NCBI GenBank assembly: GCA_903918705.1
Contig: CAIXFP010000372.1
Location: 1-8,262 of the forward strand
DNA from: an uncultured Pseudomonadota bacterium
Lineage (GTDB): Bacteria > Pseudomonadota > Gammaproteobacteria > Burkholderiales > Thiobacillaceae
DNA length: 8,262 nt
Direction of reading: 5' to 3'
Below, one piece after another: positions 1 to 5,776 of this stretch; within the stretch, counting starts at the first letter, position 1, and each line of letters begins with the position of its first letter. The position numbers were made by a program, and so were the translations under genes. A model generated the notes under the pieces. That model worked only from the letters and a program-made list of their open reading frames with translations, was not told the DNA's origin and searched no databases.

Positions 1-612
1 GCCGAATTTCGAGTTGAAGGCGGCCAGTTCGGCGGCGACGTTGGGATCGTGCATCGCGTCGACGATGTAGATGGTCTGACCGGCGCCCAGTTGCGCGGCC
101 TGGGCCGCGGTGAGGCTGGCCCCGGCCGCCGGCAGGGCCGGCAGGCCGTAGGCGGCGCGGATCTGGGCCGGCGTGTAGGTGGACACGGCGCCGCCCGAGG
201 CCTGCGGCGTGGCGGAGCCGCTGGGCGCGCCCAGGGCCTGGCGGGCCTGCAAGGTCTGGAGGGTCAGCCTGTTGCTGGACAGGTCGGCGAATTCGCCGGG
301 CACCGTGTCCGTGTGCGGCCCCAGGTGGGCCGAGGCGTTGCCGTTCCCCGCGTCGGTGTCGTCCGGCGCGTTCAGCAGCGCCGGCGCGACGTGGAAGGAG
401 GGAAGGGCGGATTGCGCCGCCACATCGGCGGGTAGGGCCACCACATCCATTTGCAGGGTGGTTGCGGCGGTCGCGGTGGCGCCACTCGCCGCCGAGTCCT
501 GCGTGCCGCCGCTACTGCCGCCGCCGCAGGCGCTCAGCAGGGTCGCCGCGCAGAGGGCTGACAGCAGCCAGCCTGTGGGGTGGATCAAATTCGATCCAGG
601 GGATTTCGTCAT
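1..612 (-). CDS. S53 (sedolisin)-type serine peptidase lipoprotein, N-terminal part
   Basis: Open at the left edge: 204 codons are visible and position 1 falls on a codon boundary. The ATG at 612-610 has an AGGAG box at 626-622, nine bases upstream. Residues 15-29 form a hydrophobic signal ending in the lipobox LSAC (Cys29), followed by GGGSSGG, so the protein should be lipidated and exported. Residues 50-145 are a low-complexity Ala/Pro/Asp linker. From residue 146 the text YTPAQIRAAYGLPAL and then GAGQTIYIVDAMHDP, AELAAFNSKFG matches the opening of the catalytic domain in bacterial S53/subtilase-like peptidases (known family pattern: GQTIAIVDAYDDPN, DLAAFNSQFGLP). The catalytic Glu/Asp and the Ser of the SGTS-type motif would lie beyond the edge, so activity cannot be judged. 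The gene lies downstream of two DUF5666-like lipoproteins on the same strand but is separated by a hairpin and a likely promoter, so it may be its own unit. Confidence 0.85.
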   Translation of the reverse strand, partial: MTKSPGSNLIHPTGWLLSALCAATLLSACGGGSSGGTQDSAASGATATAATTLQMDVVALPADVAAQSALPSFHVAPALLNAPDDTDAGNGNASAHLGPHTDTVPGEFADLSSNRLTLQTLQARQALGAPSGSATPQASGGAVSTYTPAQIRAAYGLPALPAAGASLTAAQAAQLGAGQTIYIVDAMHDPNVAAELAAFNSKFG

Positions 613-661
613 GGCTCTGCACTCCTATGGGTACTTGGCGGACCTGCGCCCGTCAGGGTAA

Positions 662-689
662 CGTATAGCCCGGATGGGCGTCGGGTAAA
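662..689 (-). promoter_or_regulatory. Possible sigma70 promoter of the S53-type peptidase gene
   Basis: On the minus strand, TTTACC (689-684; four of six bases of TTGACA) is followed after 16 bases by TATACG (667-662; four of six of TATAAT). Transcription would begin near 655, giving a leader of about 43 bases that includes the AGGAG ribosome site at 626-622. The -35 box directly abuts the hairpin at 691-718. This is a motif match only. Confidence 0.35.
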
Positions 690-730
690 GCAGCCGTCCG
701 GCTGACCCGGACAGGCTGCGTCGGGTTAAG
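678..730. repeat. Short direct repeat flanking a hairpin
   Basis: GCGTCGGGTAAAG at 678-690 and GCGTCGGGTTAAG at 718-730 differ at one base and bracket the hairpin at 691-718 exactly on one side and nearly so on the other. The right copy ends 12 bases past the stop codon of the neighbouring lipoprotein gene. This could be the footprint of a small insertion or an intergenic repeat unit, or it could be chance. Confidence 0.4.
691..718 (-). terminator. Hairpin after the lipoprotein operon, likely terminator
   Basis: CAGCC-GTCCGG (691-701), loop CTGAC (702-706), CCGGAC-A-GGCTG (707-718) form an 11-pair stem with a single bulged A at 713. It lies 25 bases past the stop of the lipoprotein gene ending at 743. 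Read on the minus strand, the following bases are CTTTACCC, so the U-tract is poor and this would be a weak intrinsic terminator at best. An alternative role is as an operator or mRNA 3'-end stabiliser. A second small hairpin, GCCC-GGAT-GGGC, lies at 668-679. Confidence 0.5.
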
Positions 731-742
731 TTCCCGGTTGCA

Positions 743-2290
743 TCAATGTTGGCCGGGACGGAATTTCAGATTGTATTGGGACCAACCTGATCCGCCCGGG
801 GCGAACTGATCGGCCAGGGTCGATCCGGCGGGGCTGATCTGGCGCGCGACCAATACCTGTCCATTCAGATAACCGGTGACCTCGACCGTGGCGGTATTGA
901 GGGTGGTTCCGCTCAGGTTGCCGAGGAAGGCGGTCTGGGCGTTCCACTGCACCGCCTGGGTGGTGGCGTTGGCCAGAGTCAGGGTGAAGGTCATGGCCGT
1001 GGTGTCGACGCCGCTGACGCTGCCGCGCAGGACGCGAATGACCATGGCCGGCGGCGCGGCGCGGCAGGCCAGGGAGTCGGCCTTGACCACATCGGTGCCG
1101 GCCTGGGCATGGCCGACGACATCCACGAGCACCCCGGCGGCCAGCGTGACGTTGGCGCAGGAGGCGGCCACGGCGGCGGTGGAGGCGTCCACCGGGATGC
1201 CGCGCACCACGAAGGAAGTGGCGTCGGTGTAACTGTCGATGAGGCCGATCAATTCCACTCTGGCGGTGTCGCTGCCGGTGTTGGCCTCCCGCACCGTGAC
1301 CTGGCTGGCGGCCAGCACGCCGTCGCCGCCGAACACCCCCTGGACAACGATATAGGCGCCATTGGCGAGCAGGGCTCCGGCCGGTAGCACGTTGGCGTTG
1401 GCCAGGGAGACTGTCACGCCCTGCAACGAGAGGGTTTGAGCGGTGCTGTCGTAATTGCTGACCACGCCGCCGATCCGGGCGCTGCCGCTGGCCACGTTGC
1501 CGGCATGGGGGCCGTTCATGATGCGCACGCGGCTGGCCGCCAGCGCCAGGCTGGCGCCGGAACCGCTGAGGGCGCCGCCGCCACCCCATGCCGCCACCAT
1601 CTGGCCGTTGGCCAGGGAAGTGTCGGCCGGCACCACCGTGGCGCTGCCGTAGGCCACCGTCAGGCCGTTGATCCGGAAGGTCTTGGCGGTCGTGTCGAGG
1701 CCGCTCACCAGGCCCATCACCCGCAGGCCGGTGCTGGCGCTCTGTTTGTCGACCCGGGTGGCGGCGATGACGTAGGCGTTGAGTGCCGAGTTGTAAACCA
1801 GGTTGCCGTGGACCTCCACCAGATCCCCCACGGTGACGTCGGCCAGGCTGCCGTAGCCGCCGCCGAACCAGGTCAGCGGACCCGCGCTGGCATCCGCGTT
1901 GATGTTGACGCGCTGCCCGGCCGCCTGGAACCCGGTCGCGTCCACCGCGCTCACCGCGCCCATCAGCGCGGCGTCGACGCTGATATGGGTGGCGTTGCCC
2001 TGGCCGTCATTCGCGACCTCCACCCGCTGGCCCAGGCCCAAGGCCACGTTGCTGAAACTACCGTCGCCATTCTCACGCTGCACCGCGGCCTGGAGATCCT
2101 GGTACTCGGTGCCGTCCACCATGACGCTGCCGAATCCGGTGACCATGCCGCTGGCGCTTTGCGCGCTGCTGCTTGAACTGGTGGAACCGCCCGAGCCGCC
2201 GCCGCAGGCCGCCAGCAGCGCCAGGCCGGTAAGCCCGACCGCAAGGGCCAGGCGCCGGAACAGGTGGGAAAAAGTTCGCTCGATGGTCAT
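743..2290 (-). CDS. DUF5666-like six-repeat lipoprotein (copy 2 of the tandem pair)
   Basis: 515 residues. The ATG at 2290-2288 has a strong AAGGAG box (2302-2297) six bases upstream. Residues 12-29 are a lipoprotein signal with lipobox LAAC (Cys29), then Gly/Ser-rich spacer to about residue 47, so a surface- or periplasm-facing lipoprotein is expected. The rest consists of about six divergent beta-rich units starting near residues 49 (MVTGFGSVMVDGTEY), 109 (LMGAVSAVDATG), 190 (RVMGLVSGLDTTAKTF), 272 (RIGGVVSNYDSTAQTL), 347 (LIGLIDSYTDATSF) and 421 (LRGSVSGVDTTAMTF). Each has the pattern G-x-V-S-x-x-D, a beta hairpin with an inner G-x-x-V, a middle L-x-x-G-x-x-V-x-V-x-G and an end L-x-A-x-x-V. 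That pattern is what I know as DUF5666; its function is unknown. Cys378 and Cys409 bracket unit five and may form a disulfide. A tail of about 25 residues after unit six is absent from the sister protein. It probably belongs to the operon with the two genes upstream. Confidence 0.85.
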   Translation of the reverse strand: MTIERTFSHLFRRLALAVGLTGLALLAACGGGSGGSTSSSSSAQSASGMVTGFGSVMVDGTEYQDLQAAVQRENGDGSFSNVALGLGQRVEVANDGQGNATHISVDAALMGAVSAVDATGFQAAGQRVNINADASAGPLTWFGGGYGSLADVTVGDLVEVHGNLVYNSALNAYVIAATRVDKQSASTGLRVMGLVSGLDTTAKTFRINGLTVAYGSATVVPADTSLANGQMVAAWGGGGALSGSGASLALAASRVRIMNGPHAGNVASGSARIGGVVSNYDSTAQTLSLQGVTVSLANANVLPAGALLANGAYIVVQGVFGGDGVLAASQVTVREANTGSDTARVELIGLIDSYTDATSFVVRGIPVDASTAAVAASCANVTLAAGVLVDVVGHAQAGTDVVKADSLACRAAPPAMVIRVLRGSVSGVDTTAMTFTLTLANATTQAVQWNAQTAFLGNLSGTTLNTATVEVTGYLNGQVLVARQISPAGSTLADQFAPGGSGWSQYNLKFRPGQH

Positions 2291-2327
2291 GAAAGTCTCC
2301 TTTGCGTGGAAGGTGGATGAAACTCGT

Positions 2328-3815
2328 TTAGTTTCCCTGGCGGACCTGGGTCAGATGCAGAACGTTGCCCGGACCATAGGCGCCCTCGACTTCGACGCTT
2401 TGGCCGGCCAGGCTCGCCGGGCTGAGGGCGAAATAGGTGTTGGCGTCCCAGGTCGCGCTGACGCCGCCCCGTGTCGTGGCCAGGAGCAGGGTGCCGGCGG
2501 CCAGATTCACCTGGCTGACCTGGCCGCTCAAATCGACGCTGGCGCCGCCGGGCGGGTTCAGGCTGCACGTCACGCTGCTGGCCACCACGCCGGCCGTGCC
2601 CTGGTTCGCCGGCAGGCTGCCGGCGACCACCACATAGACGTTGGCATAGGCGGCGCTGAGGGCGCGGCAACTCGCGTCCAGGCTGGCCTGGCTCGCGCTG
2701 ACCTGGATCTGGCGCAAGGTGAAACTGATGTTGGCCGCGCTCCAGTCGATGTTGTTGGCGATGCCCTTGAGGGTCACGGTCTGCGTGCCCCCGCCGGGAG
2801 TCGGGGTCTGGCGCGCGCTGCCGGCCACCAGTTGATTCTGGTCAGGCGCCGCGTCGACATCGAGGAAGCCGCCGCCGGCCAGATTCTGTCCGTCCAGCGC
2901 CAGGCCCGGAGGCAGGCTGATCCGCATGCCCTGGATGTCCACCGTGTTGGCGGCCGCGTCGTAATTCGACGCCGGGCCGCTCAGGCGCAGGCCCTGGCCG
3001 GCCTGGGCGGCGAGTTGGGCGCTGGCGTCGAGCAGCCGCGTGGGACTGAGGGGCTGGAGATACATGGCGGCGCGCGGCAGCCATAGTTGCACCACCTGGC
3101 CTGCCGTCACGGCCTGGCCGGCCTGGGGCCAGTTCACCCAGTCGCCGTTGGCCGAATCGAGCCGCAGCGCATTGGCGCTGACCGTCTGCGCCACCCCGCT
3201 GATGAGCACGGGATCGGCGGCGGCGGCCAGCTTTTCGATGCGCGTCGCCGCGAGTTGGTAACTGCCGCTGCCGCTGTCGTAGTACCAGGCGCCATGCACT
3301 TCCACCTCATCCCCGCTGGCGATGCCGCTGGCCGCGCTCCAGCCGTCCAGTACCGTCGGCATCCCCAACTGGCTGGCCTGGCTGGCGCTGACGAGTTGCA
3401 CCGGCTGGCCCATGACCGCCAGGTGATGAGAGGCATCCACCGCGGCCGTGACCGGGCCGATCAACTGGGGCAAAACCAGGACCGCCTCGGTACGGTTTTG
3501 CGCGTCATAGCCGAGACGGACCCGCTGGCCCAGCTTGGCCGCCACGTTGCGCAGGCCGCCGCCGCCGTCGGCCTGCACGCTGGCATTGCTGTCGTCGTAT
3601 TCGACCCCGTCGACGATGAGGCTGCCAAAGCCGGTCACGCTGCCTTCCGCGACGCCGCTGCCGCCGCTGCCGACGCCGGCGGTGTTGGTGGCGCCGCCGC
3701 CGCAGCCCGCCAGGAGGAAGGCCAGGGCCAGGCAGAACGCGCTTCCGGCGGCGGCCAGCCACCCGCCGTGGCCGCCGGACCGGAACGCCGGTTGAGATGG
3801 AACATATGCTTTCAT
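2328..3815 (-). CDS. DUF5666-like six-repeat lipoprotein (copy 1 of the tandem pair)
   Basis: 495 residues. The ATG (3815-3813) overlaps the stop of the upstream DUF6502-like gene as ATGA, with an AGGA box at 3828-3825 inside that gene, so translation is probably coupled. The N-terminus has a long n-region, then a hydrophobic stretch (residues 25-37) and lipobox LAGC (Cys38) followed by GGGATNT. Six repeat units in the same order as in the downstream paralogue begin near residues 59 (SVTGFGSLIVDGVEY), 118 (LIGPVTAAVDASH), 204 (LISGVAQTVSANALRL), 278 (LSGPASNYDAAANTV), 349 (LKGIANNIDWSAANISF) and 429 (LSGQVSQVNLAAGTLLL). Cys383 and Cys417 occupy the same places in unit five as Cys378/Cys409 of the paralogue. 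The sequences have drifted far apart although the plan is kept, so the duplication is old or the copies have different ligands. No catalytic residues are recognisable, so a binding, assembly or structural role is inferred, not shown. Confidence 0.85.
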   Translation of the reverse strand: MKAYVPSQPAFRSGGHGGWLAAAGSAFCLALAFLLAGCGGGATNTAGVGSGGSGVAEGSVTGFGSLIVDGVEYDDSNASVQADGGGGLRNVAAKLGQRVRLGYDAQNRTEAVLVLPQLIGPVTAAVDASHHLAVMGQPVQLVSASQASQLGMPTVLDGWSAASGIASGDEVEVHGAWYYDSGSGSYQLAATRIEKLAAAADPVLISGVAQTVSANALRLDSANGDWVNWPQAGQAVTAGQVVQLWLPRAAMYLQPLSPTRLLDASAQLAAQAGQGLRLSGPASNYDAAANTVDIQGMRISLPPGLALDGQNLAGGGFLDVDAAPDQNQLVAGSARQTPTPGGGTQTVTLKGIANNIDWSAANISFTLRQIQVSASQASLDASCRALSAAYANVYVVVAGSLPANQGTAGVVASSVTCSLNPPGGASVDLSGQVSQVNLAAGTLLLATTRGGVSATWDANTYFALSPASLAGQSVEVEGAYGPGNVLHLTQVRQGN

Positions 3816-4651
3816 GACTGGTTTTCCTGTGGCTGGCTATGGGGAGTGGGGGCCATGGCTGCGCTGTAGCAATACATGCCCAGGCGAATGCGCTGGTCGC
3901 CGCCGGCCGGTTCGTCGCGTTCGCACAGGGGCACCGCCGCCGCCACCATGGTCTTGAGCGCGTCGTTCCAGAGCCGGTTGGCCAGTTGTTCCAGTTGCCG
4001 CGCCGACTCGGGGCTCAGGCCATCGGCGAACACGGCCTGTTCGAGATGGCGGCGCGGACCCGATCCGCTCAGGTTATGCACGGCGGCGGCCAGGTGGTCC
4101 GCCACCCCCGCCGCCATCAAGGCGCCCGCCTGCTCGCTGGCCGGGTCGGGAATGTAGGCCCGGCGTTGCAGTTCCACCTGGCCTTCGCCGCTGGACACGA
4201 TGCCGAGCCGTTCCAGTTCGCTGAGGATGGCGCGTGGATGAAAGTCGCTGCTCACCGTCCTGGCCAGGGCCTCGAAGGATTCCGAGGAGCCGCTGAGGGC
4301 CAGCCGTTTCGGCCAGTCTTGCGCCAGCCAGCGCGCCACCACCTGCTGCGCCGGCGAAGCCTTGGCCGGGCCGGGTTGCGGCGCTTTTGCCGTCGCGGCC
4401 AGGGCGCGCACATCCTTGCGGTGCAGGCCGCTGAGCAGGCTGAGGGCGGAGTCCGTGGCCTTGCGCTGTCGCCACTCCAGTTCCTCCCTGGCGCAATCCA
4501 GGAACATTGGCTTGAGGGCGGCGCTGAACGCGCCATGACCGATGCCCGAGCGCAGCAGCCACAGCAGCAACGGGCGTATCGCCAACAGGGCCTGTTGGAG
4601 CGTGGCTTCCGATGGGGGGGCGGCGGCTCCGCCCGGGCACTCTGCATCCAT
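3812..4651 (-). CDS. DUF6502-like protein, possible transcription regulator
   Basis: 279 residues from the ATG at 4651-4649. An in-frame GTG at 4711 would add 20 residues, but the promoter and inverted repeat lie inside that stretch, so I prefer the ATG. There is no good Shine-Dalgarno box before it, and the predicted transcript start is within a few bases, so it may be nearly leaderless. No signal peptide. Residues 20-62 (IRPLLLWLLRSGIGHG, then AFSAALKPMFLDCAREELE) and 66-84 (DSALSLLSGLHRKDVRAL) resemble the conserved N-terminal half of DUF6502 proteins and read like a helix-turn-helix. Residues 137-168 (FHPRAILSELERLGIV, then a polar turn, VELQRRAYIP) read like a winged-helix strand pair. 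Residues 185-232 are helical. Family function is unknown as far as I know; DNA binding is inference. It is first in an operon with two DUF5666-like lipoproteins and overlaps the next gene by 4 bases, which ties its job to theirs. Confidence 0.8.
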   Translation of the reverse strand: MDAECPGGAAAPPSEATLQQALLAIRPLLLWLLRSGIGHGAFSAALKPMFLDCAREELEWRQRKATDSALSLLSGLHRKDVRALAATAKAPQPGPAKASPAQQVVARWLAQDWPKRLALSGSSESFEALARTVSSDFHPRAILSELERLGIVSSGEGQVELQRRAYIPDPASEQAGALMAAGVADHLAAAVHNLSGSGPRRHLEQAVFADGLSPESARQLEQLANRLWNDALKTMVAAAVPLCERDEPAGGDQRIRLGMYCYSAAMAPTPHSQPQENQS

Positions 4652-4658
4652 GGGCTTC

Positions 4659-4687
4659 ACGATATGGGAAAAATTCCCATAAGTCAA
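4659..4687 (-). promoter_or_regulatory. Promoter of the DUF6502/DUF5666 operon with embedded palindromic operator
   Basis: On the minus strand, TTGACT (4687-4682; five of six consensus bases) is followed after exactly 17 bases by TATCGT (4664-4659; four of six). The spacer is almost wholly occupied by a perfect inverted repeat, TATGGGAA-AAA-TTCCCATA on the plus strand (4663-4681), which also overlaps the start of the -10 box. A dyad placed between -35 and -10 is the usual position for a repressor operator, so regulated or autoregulated expression is inferred. Transcription would start near 4652, at or just before the chosen ATG (4651). Confidence 0.6.
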
Positions 4688-4767
4688 AGTCCGTGGCGAT
4701 GGCCACGCCACCGCGTATGCGGTGCAAAGGCGTTGGCCTGCCCGGCGAGGCGAAAAGGCCGTCAGGC

Positions 4768-4776
4768 TGCTAGACT
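4768..4776 (+). promoter_or_regulatory. Possible extended -10 promoter of the cation efflux gene
   Basis: TGC-TAGACT gives an extended -10 (TGn) plus four of six -10 bases, about 50 bases before the ATG at 4825. No convincing -35 box is seen at 16-18 bases upstream, which extended -10 promoters can tolerate. The same TGC-TANACT form occurs before the gene at 6891. Confidence 0.35.
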
Positions 4777-4824
4777 TCGCCGCCGCGCAGGCCGCCAGCG
4801 GCCTGTCCCTTAGCGAGTTGCTTC

Positions 4825-5733
4825 ATGCCCCCGACTGCCGACAACGTAATCGAAACCCCGGAACGCCAAGCCGCCGCCCGACGCAGCACCCTGGTCAGCG
4901 TGGCGGTCAACCTGCTGCTCACCGGCTCCCAGATCGCCGCCGGTTTCCTCTCCGGCTCCCAGGGCCTGATCGCCGACGGCGTCCATTCCCTGTCGGACCT
5001 CCTGGCCGATTTCGTGGTGCTTTTGGCCAATCACTTCAGTTCCAGGGAAGCCGACGAAACCCATCACTACGGCCACATGCGCTATGAGACGGCCGCCTCG
5101 CTGGTGCTCGGCATGCTGCTTTTGGCGGTCGGCGCCGGCATGTTGTGGTCCTCCGCGGCCAAGTTGCTGCATCCGGAGAGCATCGCCCAGGTCCATGTCC
5201 TGGCTCTGTGGGTGGCGCTGGCTGCCCTGGTGGTCAAGGAGGGCCTGTTCCGCTACATGCTGGCGGTGGGCAAGCGGGTGGGTTCCACCATGCTGGTGGC
5301 CAACGCCTGGCATGCCCGGTCCGATGCGGCTTCTTCCCTGGTGGTGGCACTCGGCATCAGCGGCAACCTGCTGGGCCTGCCGCTGCTCGACCCGGTGGCG
5401 GCCCTCATCGTCGGCCTCATGGTGGGCCGCATGGGCTGGTCCTTCGCCTGGCAGGCCCTGGACGACCTGATGGACCGTTCCGCCAGCGAGGAGCAGCACG
5501 CGCTGATTCGCGCCGCCCTGGCGGAAACGCCCGGTCTACTGGGTTACCATGACCTGCGCACCCGCAAGATGGGCGATCAGATACTGGTGGACGTGCATCT
5601 GGAGGTGCTGGCCACCCTGACGGTGCGGGCCGGCCACGACATCGCCGACGAGGCGGAGCGGCGCATCGAGGCGGCGGTGCCGGTGCTCAACGTCATGACT
5701 CACCTGGACCCGGTGGATCCGAAACAGGCCTGA
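4825..5733 (+). CDS. Cation diffusion facilitator (CDF) family metal efflux transporter
   Basis: 302 residues, the usual CDF length. It is an inner-membrane proton/metal antiporter expected to export a divalent cation from the cytoplasm. Six membrane segments fall near residues 22-42, 47-69, 89-111, 122-143, 160-180 and 186-204, with a cytoplasmic domain at 213-296. The transport site is visible: His54-x3-Asp58 in segment two (ADGVHSLSDLLAD) and His163-x3-Asp167 in segment five (NAWHARSDAASS). From known CDFs, an HD-HD set resembles zinc-preferring members, whereas FieF has DD-HD, so Zn is the best guess. The conserved HHYGHMRYE (80-88) and the C-terminal HDLRTRKMG, DVHLEV and THLDP metal/dimer motifs are present. 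The ATG is the first start after an in-frame stop at 4771-4773; the ribosome site is weak (GCGAG at 4813-4817). It is divergent from the DUF6502-like operon with 173 bases between starts, and convergent with the TPR gene. Confidence 0.93.
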   Translation: MPPTADNVIETPERQAAARRSTLVSVAVNLLLTGSQIAAGFLSGSQGLIADGVHSLSDLLADFVVLLANHFSSREADETHHYGHMRYETAASLVLGMLLLAVGAGMLWSSAAKLLHPESIAQVHVLALWVALAALVVKEGLFRYMLAVGKRVGSTMLVANAWHARSDAASSLVVALGISGNLLGLPLLDPVAALIVGLMVGRMGWSFAWQALDDLMDRSASEEQHALIRAALAETPGLLGYHDLRTRKMGDQILVDVHLEVLATLTVRAGHDIADEAERRIEAAVPVLNVMTHLDPVDPKQA

Positions 5734-5745
5734 ACCCGCCGGGGC

Positions 5746-5771
5746 GGTCGCGGCCGGGAGGCCGCTCCCAC
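5746..5771. repeat. REP-like palindrome, copy 1 (possible bidirectional terminator)
   Basis: GGTC, then stem GCGGCC (5750-5755), loop GGGA, stem GGCCGC (5760-5765), then TCCCAC. It sits in the 43-base gap between two convergent stop codons, so it may end or stabilise both transcripts. It belongs to the same family as the copies at 6742 and 6779. Confidence 0.7.
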
Positions 5772-5776
5772 GGATT

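Noticed and set aside
49..661. Plus-strand open frames opposite the left-edge gene
   Set aside because: The minus strand encodes a lipobox and an S53-type domain start with a ribosome site; the plus frames are low-complexity shadows.
691..718. Hairpin considered as a CRISPR-like or tRNA-like element
   Set aside because: It is a single unit without spacers, and no cloverleaf or acceptor stem can be drawn.
726..1589. Minus-strand open frame of 287 codons within the second lipoprotein gene
   Set aside because: Its product is an Arg/Gln/Gly-rich frame shadow with no domain. The frame ending at 743 carries the repeats and extends to the lipoprotein signal.
1899..3086. Long plus-strand open frame (395 codons) across both lipoprotein genes, and similar ones at 1436-2176, 3087-3869 and 3839-4813
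   Set aside because: They are antisense to well-supported genes with lipoboxes, ribosome sites and conserved repeats. Their translations are Arg/Ala/Gly/His-rich without domains, as expected for shadow frames in GC-rich DNA.
4652..4711. GTG start at 4711 for the DUF6502-like protein
   Set aside because: The extra 20 residues would be encoded by the -35, palindrome and -10 region and do not look like the family N-terminus. It is kept only as an alternative.
4810..5499. Minus-strand open frame of 229 codons opposite the CDF transporter
   Set aside because: His/Gln/Gly-rich antisense shadow. The plus strand has all CDF motifs.
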